From: PHAA01 sp034927445
GTDB lineage: Bacteria; Bacillota; Syntrophomonadia; Syntrophomonadales; Syntrophomonadaceae
Assembly: GCA_034927445.1 (NCBI GenBank)
Contig: JAYFPZ010000002.1
Coordinates: forward strand, 61,728 to 125,727
Length of the DNA stretch: 64,000 nt
Direction of reading: 5' to 3'
Positions 1 through 7,899 of the stretch are shown piece by piece. Under the pieces are notes generated by a model. That model made no database searches. It was not told the DNA's origin and saw only the letters and a list, made by a program, of their open reading frames with translations. How positions within the stretch are numbered: position 1 is the stretch's first letter; each line of letters starts with the position of its first letter. A program made the translations under genes and the position numbers.

Positions 1-174
1 GCCCTGCATAATGATGAATTCGACCGCTACAAATGTTATGACCTGCTGCTGCAAAATGCGGAAATTCATAAGGACAAGGGTTTTGCCGACGCTTGTGGCA
101 AATGCGTGACGCGAATTCCCTGTTCTTTCATAAACCCGGTCAAAAAGCTGCTGGCTAAGCAGTTAATGATATAA
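1..174 (+). CDS. C-terminal end of an iron-sulfur protein (partial)
   Basis: An open frame runs in from the left edge and stops at TAA 172-174, giving the last 57 residues of a protein. It contains a cysteine-rich tail with the pattern C-G-K-C-x5-P-C-S-F. From memory this resembles the C-terminal Fe-S tail (GCGxCxxxVPC type) of epoxyqueuosine-reductase-like 4Fe-4S proteins of anaerobic Firmicutes. The assignment rests only on that short motif. The start and main domains lie outside the window, so no function is claimed beyond probable Fe-S binding. It could also be another small ferredoxin-like family. Confidence 0.45.
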   Translation, partial: ALHNDEFDRYKCYDLLLQNAEIHKDKGFADACGKCVTRIPCSFINPVKKLLAKQLMI

Positions 175-294
175 TAGTATGGTAACCAGTTTCAATATTG
201 CAGCCAGGTATCCTGATTACCAATTAAGCTTTTACAAAAAGTGTACTCAGGCGTTTGCTTCTGACAGCATAGCTGCCATTAAGGAGTTGAGACA

Positions 295-603
295 GTGGCT
301 TTTAACGATAATAAACAAGAAATAAAAATAATTGCCAGAAAATATGCTGATATGGTAAAAGAAGAAATCACTTCAGTAGAAGCGATTTATTTATTCGGTT
401 CCCATATAAATGGCAACCCTATGCAGGATAGCGATATAGATATCGCTGTCATCTCAGAGGATTTTGGTAAAGATATTGTTGAAGAGACCTTAAAACTTAT
501 GAGGATTCGCAGAAAAGTCGACACCAGGATTGAACCACATCCTTTAAGAACAGATAATCCATTTGTTAAGGATGTAATTGCCAGCGGCTTAAAAGTAGGA
601 TAA
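295..603 (+). CDS. Minimal nucleotidyltransferase (MNT) domain protein
   Basis: A 102-residue protein of the DNA polymerase beta-like nucleotidyltransferase superfamily. The signature LFGSHINGNPMQDSDIDIAV at about residues 33-52 supplies the GS motif and the paired metal-binding Asp-x-Asp; a third acidic position is likely Asp at about 76 (KVDTR). GTG at 295 is chosen because AAGGAG lies at 281-286. Proteins of this size are usually antitoxin-like or small MNT subunits paired with a HEPN protein. No HEPN gene is visible on either side, so it is either a solitary MNT or the partner was lost. The substrate is unknown. Confidence 0.8.
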   Translation: MAFNDNKQEIKIIARKYADMVKEEITSVEAIYLFGSHINGNPMQDSDIDIAVISEDFGKDIVEETLKLMRIRRKVDTRIEPHPLRTDNPFVKDVIASGLKVG

Positions 604-733
604 ATACTTAGAATGGTAACCTTTGATCACTGCCATAGCTAGGCTCGCCCAGGAAACTGGGCATTAATTTTATATATTTGAGCAGGCGGGTGTATATAAT
701 ATGCCGATACCCACCCTAAGCCAATTTTGAGGT

Positions 734-1204
734 ATGATAATGAAATTCATCTGTCCCCTGATAGTCGTCAATGATATAGAAATATCCAAAGCCTTTTACG
801 AAACTGTACTGGAGCAAGAGGTTGAATATGATTTCGGTGAAAACGTGGCATTTTCAGGCGGCTTTTCCATCCATTTGAAATCGCATTTTGCCGGATTGCT
901 TGATCTCAGCCCGAGTGACATCACCCCTCAAGCAAATGACAGTGAACTTTATTTTGAAGAGGACGATTTGGATGCGTTCCTGGACCGGCTCAGGCGCACC
1001 GACAGCCTGGAATATATTCATGGAATCAAGGAACAGCCCTGGGGCCAGAAGGTTATCAGATTTTACGACCCCGACATGCACATTGTCGAGGTCGGTGAAT
1101 CCATGGAGAGTGTAGCCCGAAGATTTCTGCAAAACGGACTTACCGCTGAAGAAACTGCCCTACGCATCTCCATGCCGGTTAGCTTTGTGAAGCAATGCCT
1201 GTAG
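734..1204 (+). CDS. VOC/glyoxalase-fold protein with C-terminal helical tail
   Basis: 156 residues. The first ~120 have the vicinal-oxygen-chelate pattern: an opening strand (FICPLIVVNDIEISKAFYE), a middle strand with acidic residues (SELYFEEDDLD) and a closing strand (WGQKVIRFYDPDMHIVEVGE). Such proteins are metal-dependent lyases, dioxygenases or drug-binding resistance proteins; the substrate cannot be read here. The last ~30 residues form a helical segment (RFLQNGLTAEETALRISMP) reminiscent of a small HTH, an accessory tail seen in some Firmicute members. Translation may begin at 734 or at the ATG at 740. It stands alone on the plus strand. Confidence 0.75.
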   Translation: MIMKFICPLIVVNDIEISKAFYETVLEQEVEYDFGENVAFSGGFSIHLKSHFAGLLDLSPSDITPQANDSELYFEEDDLDAFLDRLRRTDSLEYIHGIKEQPWGQKVIRFYDPDMHIVEVGESMESVARRFLQNGLTAEETALRISMPVSFVKQCL

Positions 1205-1374
1205 CCATGCAATAGCAACTTCATTTTACTCTCATTTACAGGCAGTAAAGAAAATGCGGTGAAACAGCTGCCCACAGTTCCCGTTTGCTCATATTTTCAA
1301 CATCATGGCAGGCCATAAATTCCTCCCGTTCCTCCGCCGGAATCCCCATGAGGATGACCGCTTGGAGTAACTAA

Positions 1375-1396
1375 GATTCGAATCCGGATTCGAATC
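1375..1396. repeat. 22-bp perfect palindrome made of two palindromic decamers
   Basis: The sequence is GATTCGAATC-CG-GATTCGAATC. The whole 22-mer equals its reverse complement and so does each decamer. It lies between the VOC gene and the 3' end of pepV. The decamer matches the T-loop core found in tRNA genes (TTCGAATC), so it could be a protein-binding palindrome or a relic of tRNA-derived sequence. There is no T-run for a terminator. Confidence 0.6.
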
Positions 1397-1476
1397 TGGC
1401 AAGCCCTCGCCGGGAGAGGTGAGTTGGGGGCAGGTCTTCAAACCACTGCGATAAAGCCCCTGAAGTTTGCCTACGG

Positions 1477-2868
1477 CTATTTGGCCAATTCATAAATTGC
1501 ATGAGCGTAGATTTTGGTAATAGCCAACAAATTATCCAGAGTCATATACTCATTAACCTGATGATCAAGGTCAGGTTCACCGGGGAATATAGGGCCAAAC
1601 GCTACGATATTGGGCATTTCTTTCGCATAGGTACCCCCGCCGATAGCCAGCAGGGTGGCTTCTTTACCGGTTTGCTCAGTATATACCTTCTGCAGTGACT
1701 TTATTAATGGATGTGAGACAGGAAAAAACAAAGGCCCCTGGTGTTGGAAGTTTTCAATTCTGATCCCGGTTGACCTGATTCTGTCATTGAAGGGATTCAT
1801 CATATCTTCCAGTTTAAAGGTCACCGGATATCTAAGGTTGAGGGCCATGGCTATTCTATTTTCATCCATGTTTACCACGCCAACGTTAAAGGATAGCTTC
1901 CCGGATTCCTTGTCCTCCAGACCGATCCCAAGCCCTTCTCCATAGACATCAAACCCTGCATTTTTATTAATGAAATGTATAAAATCAGCGATGTCGCAGT
2001 CAGGCAGCGGTAAAGTACCCAGTAAATCAAAAAGCTGCACAATCGCATTTTTCCCAAGCTGCGGCAGACTGCCATGAGCACTTAAGCCAACTGATTTTAG
2101 GACGATGAGGTCACTTGCTTCAACTGCGTTAATATCGAAACCGGTTCTGCTTGCATAGGCCTCTGCCCGACTGATGAGGGCGGCCTTGTCAGCCGCCACA
2201 ATTCCTGCTTCTGCATAATCAGGAACCATGTTGGGCCTTTCGCCCCCCTTTATATATTTGATCTGCAAAGGACCGGCGGATTTCTTATTGAGATCCTTGA
2301 CGAGATCAAAAATTGTAATCCCTTTTTCGGCATAGATGATTGGATAATTTGCATCGGGTGTAAAACCGGCAGCCGGTGGTTTTTCTTTTTTCAAATAATA
2401 GGCTATTTCAGCTGAGCCGGTTTCTTCATTGGTTCCGAAAATTATTCTGACTTTCTTGGACAGGGGCAGGTTCAGATCTTTTATGGTTTTAAGCCCGAAT
2501 AAGCAAGCCATGATCGGTGACTTATCATCCACCGAACCTCTTGCATATAATTTGCCTTCATGAATTTCTGCACCATAGGGGGGATAAAGCCATCCATTTC
2601 CTTCCGGAACTACATCCAAATGTCCCAGGACCCCAATGTAGTCTTCTCCTTCACCATATTCGGCGTATCCTATATATCCGTCCAAATTAGCGGTTTTGAA
2701 TCCCAAGTTTTTGGAAATATCCAAGGCACAATCCAAAGCCCTGGCTACCCCTTCCCCAAAAGGCATGCCTGGTTTAGGCTCATCTTCCACACTCCTGATT
2801 TTCAGGATCTCCTGCACAGCCTGCACCAGTTGCTCTTGCATAGCCTCTATTTTCAAATTTACTTCCAT
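1477..2868 (-). CDS. pepV: Dipeptidase PepV (M20 family metallopeptidase)
   Basis: 463 residues, the usual length for PepV/Sapep dipeptidases, which are cytosolic di-zinc enzymes cleaving dipeptides. Metal-site motifs are all present: GHLDVVP (His83, Asp85), GSVDDKSP (Asp114/115), TNEETGS (Glu148/149) and PDANYP (Asp172), with a C-terminal DLDHQVNEYM supplying the last His. The insertion lid domain lies in the middle third. It is monocistronic on the minus strand, flanked by a gene remnant upstream (2960-3226) and an intergenic palindrome downstream. Nothing is broken in it. Start ATG at 2868 gives the N-terminus expected for the family. Confidence 0.93.
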   Translation of the reverse strand: MEVNLKIEAMQEQLVQAVQEILKIRSVEDEPKPGMPFGEGVARALDCALDISKNLGFKTANLDGYIGYAEYGEGEDYIGVLGHLDVVPEGNGWLYPPYGAEIHEGKLYARGSVDDKSPIMACLFGLKTIKDLNLPLSKKVRIIFGTNEETGSAEIAYYLKKEKPPAAGFTPDANYPIIYAEKGITIFDLVKDLNKKSAGPLQIKYIKGGERPNMVPDYAEAGIVAADKAALISRAEAYASRTGFDINAVEASDLIVLKSVGLSAHGSLPQLGKNAIVQLFDLLGTLPLPDCDIADFIHFINKNAGFDVYGEGLGIGLEDKESGKLSFNVGVVNMDENRIAMALNLRYPVTFKLEDMMNPFNDRIRSTGIRIENFQHQGPLFFPVSHPLIKSLQKVYTEQTGKEATLLAIGGGTYAKEMPNIVAFGPIFPGEPDLDHQVNEYMTLDNLLAITKIYAHAIYELAK

Positions 2869-2959
2869 TGTGTTACTCTCTTTCGTTAATCGCTTCTATT
2901 AATATTTTATATTATTCGGATAAACCTCAGTGCCAATGCACCTGCTTTACAACAAATTA

Positions 2960-3226
2960 TTAATTATATCTTTTCAGTACTCTCATAGCCCGGAGTGTGA
3001 GCCATTTGCTCTGCTCGTCTTTTTGCCCAATTGGAATAAGCAGCCGGTCGCTGCCATAGGTGTTCTCCAGTTTCCATCTGCCTGTTTCGTCCTGCTTGGC
3101 AATGACGATGTTTATGGCTTCGTCCATGCGGCTGTCTTTGACGACAAGCTCAGTCAGAATATCCAATATCTCCAGCACATCAGTCTGGTACATCAAAGGA
3201 AAGCCCAATTTAAGCCAGCCGGGTTT
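2960..3226 (-). pseudogene. C-terminal remnant of a prenyltransferase/squalene-cyclase-like repeat protein
   Basis: About 88 residues ending at 2960 read as a coherent C-terminus: KPGWLKLGFPLMYQTDVLEI, then AKQDETGRWKLENTYG, then SKWLTLRALMR-type LTLRAMRVLKRYN. From memory this is the end of a roughly 300-residue family with squalene-cyclase-type repeats that is often misnamed nitrogen fixation protein NifH in Firmicute genomes. The frame stays open upstream to an ATG at 3397, but that part (residues 1-57) has no family character and its composition looks non-coding. No start codon with a ribosome-binding site is seen, so this is a truncated, probably dead gene. Confidence 0.6.
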
Positions 3227-3417
3227 GGACTTGCGGTTTAAACAGATATGTCTGCAAGATATTATTGCATTAATGAATGTGTAATTGTAAAATAGATGCA
3301 AACATGTGTTCTGCCTATGGGGTATCCAGTACTTACTTATACAGAGACTAATAATTGGTAGTTGGTCGTAATGGATATACTGTAAGACTGGAAGCAATTT
3401 TTTTTAAGGAGGACTAA

Positions 3418-4032
3418 GTGAACCGCAATTTACACTTAACTTTTCTGTTTCTCGTCCTGTTTGTGCTGGTCTGGTCCGGAATTAATCCGCATGATCAGTT
3501 TACATGGCTTCTGGAAGTATTGCCAGCTATTATTGGGATATTTGTTTTACTGCTTACATATAGAAGATTCCAATTCAGTAATTTGGTGTATCTTCTGATT
3601 GCCGTACATATGATGATTCTTATGGTGGGCGGACATTATACTTATGCTCAGGTTCCTCTTTTTAACTGGATCAGAGATACCTTTGACTTGAGTCGTAATC
3701 ATTATGATCGTCTAGGTCATCTGGCACAGGGATTTATACCAGCTATAGTCTCAAGGGAAATATTGTTGAGATTATCCCCTTTAAGAAAAGGAAAGCTGAT
3801 TAACTTCCTCATTATTTGCATTTGTCTTGCAATAAGTGCATCTTATGAAATAATAGAGTTCTTGGTATCAGTAGCAACCGGAACGGCTGCAGAGGCATTT
3901 CTGGGAACTCAGGGAGATATATGGGATACTCAAAGGGATATGCTGATGGCATTGATTGGGTCAATTTTAGCATTATTATCATTACCAATTCTGCACGATA
4001 AGTCCATAGCAAATCAAAATTCCGGCAGATAG
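3418..4032 (+). CDS. DUF2238/YjdF-like inner membrane protein
   Basis: 204 residues with about six hydrophobic segments. Family-type polar motifs between them are GGHYTYAQ (about residues 71-78), NHYDRLGHLAQGF, SYEIIEFLV and GTQGDIWDTQRDM. These His/Asp/Glu motifs in membrane segments are characteristic of the YjdF (DUF2238) family, whose function is unknown. The start is GTG 3418, preceded by AAGGAGG eight bases upstream. It is monocistronic on the plus strand; the next gene is 243 bp away. Confidence 0.82.
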   Translation: MNRNLHLTFLFLVLFVLVWSGINPHDQFTWLLEVLPAIIGIFVLLLTYRRFQFSNLVYLLIAVHMMILMVGGHYTYAQVPLFNWIRDTFDLSRNHYDRLGHLAQGFIPAIVSREILLRLSPLRKGKLINFLIICICLAISASYEIIEFLVSVATGTAAEAFLGTQGDIWDTQRDMLMALIGSILALLSLPILHDKSIANQNSGR

Positions 4033-4275
4033 GGTGAAATTGAATAATTGGTTTAAGGTGTTTTATGAAGTCACATTATTCTTTTATACTGCATGCGAAA
4101 CCAGCCCTGAATTTCGCATTACAATGAGAAATCTTACTATTGTCTCAGTGGGAAAATAGGGTCAAAGGGAATGGGATTTTGCTATTTGGTTGCTGCCAAT
4201 TATCCATATAACCTTTATTTAATTTGATTTCCGTGTAATTATTATAGAACAATCATTATTCAATCGGAGGTCAAA

Positions 4276-4599
4276 ATGATTTCAAGAACATGGCACGGAA
4301 TCGTACCAATTCAACTGAAAGATGAGTTTGCAATCTATCTGGATAAAACGGGCGTAAAAGATACAACATCAATAAAAGGGAACCTGGGGGCATTTGTTAA
4401 GATCATTGAGCAGAAAGAATATGCCCATTTCTTTTTATGTACCATATGGGACTCGATGGATAGTATAATTTCATATGCCGGAAAGAACCCGACGATTGCG
4501 GTTACCTACCCCGAAGATGACAAATATGGATTAATCTCAGATCCTATTGTTATACATCAAGCAGTAGCAACATCTGAAAACCCTTTTGATGATCAATGA
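4276..4599 (+). CDS. Antibiotic-biosynthesis-monooxygenase-like small protein
   Basis: 107 residues with an excellent ribosome-binding site (GGAGGT ending eight bases before ATG). The opening MISRTWHGIVP, the central strand YAHFFLCTIWDSMDSIISYAG and the closing acidic strand fit the dimeric alpha/beta-barrel fold of ABM-domain proteins, which includes small monooxygenases and haem-degrading enzymes. The WDSMDSI segment is the typical alignment anchor. No catalytic role can be assigned, and many such proteins have none known. The following ketopantoate reductase-like gene begins 79 bp later on the same strand and could be co-transcribed. Confidence 0.65.
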   Translation: MISRTWHGIVPIQLKDEFAIYLDKTGVKDTTSIKGNLGAFVKIIEQKEYAHFFLCTIWDSMDSIISYAGKNPTIAVTYPEDDKYGLISDPIVIHQAVATSENPFDDQ

Positions 4600-4678
4600 A
4601 TTAACTTTACCAAAAATCAGCCTTGCCGTTGCCTAGTGACCGGCAATAGGCTTTATGAAGCGACATGGGAGGAATATC

Positions 4679-5584
4679 ATGAAGTACTTGGTAATCGGCG
4701 CCGGCGGTACCGGTGGAAGTATCGGGGCATTTATGACGGAGGCAGGCAAAGACGTAACCGTAATCGCCCGGGGAAAACATCTGGAGGCAATTCAAAATCA
4801 TGGTTTAAAGATGGAGACAACCTGCAAAGGCAATTATACCGTTTTTCCCATTAAGGCTTGGGATATGGACCATTACCACGAACAGCCGGATGTAATATTT
4901 AACTGCGTGAAAGGCTATTCCCTGCCGGAGACTATTCCTTTTATCAAAAGGATCGCTCATAAGGACACGATCGTTATTCCAATACTGAATATCTACGGCA
5001 CCGGGGGCCGGCTGCAGGAACTACTGCCGGAGTTATTGGTGACAGACGGATGCATATATATCGTTGCGGAGATAAAAGAGCCCGGTACCATCCTGCAAAA
5101 GAGCGATATTTTCCGGATAGTATACGGGGTAAGAAAGCCAGAAGAATACCGGCCTGTTCTTGAACAGGTGGCCGCAGATCTGAAGGACTCTGGCATCACC
5201 GGTATTGTGTCGGATAATATCAGGCGAGATGCGCTGCAGAAGTTCTCCTATATATCCCCCATGGCTGCCTGCGGCGTATATTATGATATTAGTGCCGGAG
5301 CCGCCCAACAGGCAGGACAAGTCAGGGACACGTTTGTTGCGCTTATCCGCGAGATTAAGGCACTGGCGCAGGCTATGGACATACACTTTACGGTAGATGT
5401 GGTGGAAACCAATCTGAAGATTCTGGACAGTCTTACGCCGGCGGCGTCTACTTCCATGCAGAGGGATTTAAAACAGAATAAGGAATCCGAGATAGACGGT
5501 CTTATATTTGAGGTAGTGCGTTTGGGCAGAGAGTATGGTGTCCCTGTCCCCACTTATGAAATGATTGCAGAGCATTTTAGGTGA
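4679..5584 (+). CDS. Ketopantoate reductase-family oxidoreductase (ApbA/PanE-like)
   Basis: 301 residues from ATG 4679. An upstream in-frame ATG at 4655 exists, but GGGAGGA lies at 4668-4674, just before 4679, so the later start is preferred. The N-terminal Rossmann motif GAGGTGGSIGAF (from about residue 6) and ARGKHLEAI that follows indicate NAD(P) binding. The C-terminal half is the helical ApbA_C domain with KFSYISPMAACG and SSTSMQRDL-like TSMQRDLKQNKESEIDG, which carries the substrate-binding Ser/Asn/Glu cluster. Family members reduce 2-dehydropantoate or related 2-oxoacids. Several paralogues exist per genome, so a role in pantothenate synthesis is not certain. Confidence 0.82.
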   Translation: MKYLVIGAGGTGGSIGAFMTEAGKDVTVIARGKHLEAIQNHGLKMETTCKGNYTVFPIKAWDMDHYHEQPDVIFNCVKGYSLPETIPFIKRIAHKDTIVIPILNIYGTGGRLQELLPELLVTDGCIYIVAEIKEPGTILQKSDIFRIVYGVRKPEEYRPVLEQVAADLKDSGITGIVSDNIRRDALQKFSYISPMAACGVYYDISAGAAQQAGQVRDTFVALIREIKALAQAMDIHFTVDVVETNLKILDSLTPAASTSMQRDLKQNKESEIDGLIFEVVRLGREYGVPVPTYEMIAEHFR

Positions 5585-5748
5585 ATATCTTCCCCTATCT
5601 ATTTGTCTTCGCCAATGTGAGGTATATAGGAAATATCAATTAGTTTGATAGCAGCAGAGTGTTAAATAGGAAATTCGAGTTGATCTTTGAAACTTATTGC
5701 GGCCATGCTTCATGCACCGGCAATTGCTTAAAATGGAGGTAAATATTT

Positions 5749-6402
5749 TTGGAAGATGAGAAGTCTAAGACAAAAATTTTTAGACCTGTCTTTGATAGCG
5801 AACTGGATATCATTGAGCTTCTAAAAGGAAATGTAGCAGACGAAGCTATATTTTTTTCAGGAAAGATCAGTAATGGTTCTTTGGAAGACCTTACCGCTGA
5901 GAGAATGATTTTTAAACAAGTGATATTCAGTAATGTTATTTTTAAGCAAGTGTCATTTAAGCATATAGAGCTAATAGAGGTGAGATTCCAGAATTGCGAC
6001 TTATCCAATGTAGATTTTTTTAAAGCTTCATTACATGGAGTTGAATTTATCAATTGTAAAATTATCGGCATCAATTTAGGTGAGGCCACCTTGCGAGATG
6101 TTATTTTTGAAAATTGCAATGGCCAATATGCTTTCTTTAGCTATTCTAATTGCAAGCAGGTGGCATTCCTTGAATGTCAATTGAGCTCCGCGGATTTTCG
6201 AAATTCAATATTAGCCAAAGTTGAATTTTTAGAATCCAATCTACGGCAGGCGCAAATGAACTTCGCCAATCTTAAAGGAATTGATTTTACCAGTTGTGAT
6301 ATTGAAGGCTTGGGGGTAAACGTGCCCGATGTAAACGGGGCAATCGTCAACAACCTGCAGGCAGCTCAACTTGCGGCCCTGCTGGGTCTTATTGTTAAAT
6401 AG
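5749..6402 (+). CDS. Pentapeptide-repeat protein
   Basis: 217 residues beginning at TTG 5749, with GGAGGT at 5735-5740 fixing the start. From about residue 60 the chain shows five-residue periodicity (VIFKQ VSFKH, CDLSN VDFFK ASLHG VEFIN, ANLKG IDFTS) with a hydrophobic residue at the central position, the mark of a right-handed quadrilateral beta-helix. The repeats are degenerate compared with A(D/N)Lxx. Qnr-type DNA gyrase protectors have this fold and this length, but most pentapeptide proteins have unknown roles and no gyrase link is visible. It is monocistronic. Confidence 0.8.
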   Translation: MEDEKSKTKIFRPVFDSELDIIELLKGNVADEAIFFSGKISNGSLEDLTAERMIFKQVIFSNVIFKQVSFKHIELIEVRFQNCDLSNVDFFKASLHGVEFINCKIIGINLGEATLRDVIFENCNGQYAFFSYSNCKQVAFLECQLSSADFRNSILAKVEFLESNLRQAQMNFANLKGIDFTSCDIEGLGVNVPDVNGAIVNNLQAAQLAALLGLIVK

Positions 6403-6545
6403 GAGCAATTCTATTGTTCTCCGGGTTGCTTTTTCTGCAAAGACAAAGCAACCTTGAAAGTATGTTATAATCCTCATAAGACTGCCTTTGAAGAAGGTAT
6501 ACCATTCGCGGTCAATACCGACTTTGCCGCGGGATATCCTGCGGT

Positions 6546-6563
6546 ATCAATTAACTAATTGAT
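6546..6563. promoter_or_regulatory. 18-bp palindrome just upstream of yccF
   Basis: ATCAATTA-AC-TAATTGAT, two perfect 8-base arms with a 2-base centre, ends ten bases before the GGAGG of the YccF gene. The position suggests an operator for that gene. No regulator is identified. Confidence 0.4.
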
Positions 6564-6583
6564 CCTGAATCTGGAGGATGTTT

Positions 6584-6946
6584 ATGAATTTTATTGGCAA
6601 CGTTATCTGGCTAATCCTGGGGGGAATAATCGGCGCCATTCTTTGGGCCGTAGGCGGTCTCCTGTTGTGCATAACCATAATCGGCATTCCTTTCGGTCTG
6701 CAGTGTTTTAAGATTGCCGGTTTTGTATTGTGGCCCTTTGGCCGGGAAATTGAGCCGGGCCATTTTGGGGTTGGCGGACTCATTTTAAATATCATCTGGA
6801 TTATTGTGTGGGGATGGGAATTGGCCGTTACCCACCTCTTCATCGGGGCAGTTTTTTGCATTACCATTATCGGTATTCCTTTTGGCCTCCAGCATTTCAA
6901 ATTTGCCCTGCTGGGGTTGATACCGTTTGGAGCTAAAATCATCTAG
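6584..6946 (+). CDS. yccF: YccF-family inner membrane protein
   Basis: 120 residues from ATG 6584. An ATG at 6578 abuts the GGAGG (6573-6577), so the second ATG, six bases further on, is preferred. The protein has two internal repeats, each with the block CITIIGIPFGLQ (about residues 34-45 and 93-104), which is diagnostic of YccF (DUF307). Each copy sits at the end of a long hydrophobic segment, giving a small multi-spanning membrane protein. Function is unknown. A decayed second copy of its C-terminus lies at 7815-7868. Confidence 0.88.
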   Translation: MNFIGNVIWLILGGIIGAILWAVGGLLLCITIIGIPFGLQCFKIAGFVLWPFGREIEPGHFGVGGLILNIIWIIVWGWELAVTHLFIGAVFCITIIGIPFGLQHFKFALLGLIPFGAKII

Positions 6947-6993
6947 CGATTTATTAATGGCATTCATCATTAATGTATTCAAGGAGCGATAGC

Positions 6994-7503
6994 ATGATTA
7001 TTCGCCGCGAAATCCCGGAGGAATTTCCCCAAATATATGACCTGGTTAAGGCAGCCTTTCAGACCGCCCAAGTTTCCAACGGTAAAGAACAAGACTTCGT
7101 CAACCAGCTCCGCTGCGGCGGCAGCTATATACCGGAACTGGCCTTGGTGGCCGAAGAAAATGGCCGGCTGATCGGGCATGTAATGCTGACCAAGACCTAT
7201 ATAGTCAATGACCGCAATAAATTTGAAGCCCTCCTTATGGCCCCCCTTTCCGTAGCGCTGGGATACCGCAGCCAGGGAATAGGCTCCGGTTTAATCAGAG
7301 AGGGCTTCCGGGTAGCCGGAGAATTGGGCTATACTGCCGTTCTTCTGGTGGGCAATCCCGAATATTATCACCGCTTCGGCTTTAAAACCGCCTCCGGCTT
7401 CGGCCTCAAACATACCCAGAATATTCCTGATCAGTACGTAATGGCCTGCGAATTGGTGCCGGGCGCGTTTAAAAGCGTCAGGGGAATCATGGGGTGTTGT
7501 TAG
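6994..7503 (+). CDS. GNAT N-acetyltransferase (YhbS-like, COG3153 type)
   Basis: 169 residues. ATG 6994 follows AAGGAG at 6981-6986, so the earlier in-frame ATG (6973) is rejected. The acetyl-CoA-binding core is seen as LSVALGYRSQGIGSGLIREG, followed by AVLLVGNPEYYHRFGFKTAS, the typical YhbS arrangement in which the C-terminal strand carries an (N/E)PxYYxRFGF block. Substrates of this subgroup are mostly unknown. It lies 48 bp after yccF and may share its transcript. Confidence 0.85.
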   Translation: MIIRREIPEEFPQIYDLVKAAFQTAQVSNGKEQDFVNQLRCGGSYIPELALVAEENGRLIGHVMLTKTYIVNDRNKFEALLMAPLSVALGYRSQGIGSGLIREGFRVAGELGYTAVLLVGNPEYYHRFGFKTASGFGLKHTQNIPDQYVMACELVPGAFKSVRGIMGCC

Positions 7504-7556
7504 TCGCTTGCGGTACTTGTTCCCAGGTTCTTGTTTTAGGCATAAGGGAGCCGAAC

Positions 7557-7685
7557 CTATTTACCTTTGTTTTTCTTCTTGGGCTTGTTGGCTTTGGGCA
7601 TACTGTCGCGCTGGTCCTGGAATCGCCCGGTGCCTCCGTCAAATATATCCTCTCTTCTGTTGTCTCCCGTTTTTTTATTCGCCAT
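7557..7685 (-). CDS. Possible small basic protein of 42 residues
   Basis: A short frame on the minus strand, ATG 7683-7685 to TAG 7557-7559, encoding MANKKTGDNRREDIFDGG, then TGRFQDQRDSMPKANKPKKK and a Lys-rich end. The composition is coherent for a small, very hydrophilic, basic protein. A weak GGGG lies about ten bases before the ATG. It fills an otherwise empty gap between two plus-strand genes. No family is recognised; the size and charge would suit a small nucleic-acid-binding or spore-associated protein, which is inference only. Confidence 0.35.
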   Translation of the reverse strand: MANKKTGDNRREDIFDGGTGRFQDQRDSMPKANKPKKKNKGK

Positions 7686-7814
7686 CCATTTTAACCCCAT
7701 TTCTTTTGATTAATATAATTTATTTATTCCTCATTATTGAAATATTATTACGGGTCAGTGCTAAAATATCGAATAGTTTGATAAGATAAAACCAAGCTCG
7801 AAAAGGACAAAAGT

Positions 7815-7868
7815 CATCTCAAATTTGCCCTGCTGGGTCTGATGCCTTTCGGGGCAAAAATAATATAG
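7815..7868 (+). pseudogene. C-terminal remnant of a second yccF copy
   Basis: Translating from 7815 gives HLKFALLGLMPFGAKII and a stop, against HFKFALLGLIPFGAKII at the end of the intact YccF (6893-6946). Over 54 bases about ten differ, and nearly all are at third codon positions. The two sequences therefore diverged while both were translated, and the second copy lost its 5' part later. No open frame or start leads into it. Confidence 0.75.
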
Positions 7869-7899
7869 AATCATATGTTCGAACTAAGAGGGTGAAACC

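Noticed and set aside
2930..3241. 103-residue plus-strand frame
   Set aside because: It is the antisense shadow of the better-supported minus-strand remnant at 2960-3226.
7508..7789. 93-residue plus-strand frame
   Set aside because: No ribosome-binding site; Cys/Trp/Phe-rich text typical of non-coding sequence; it overlaps the more plausible minus-strand small frame.
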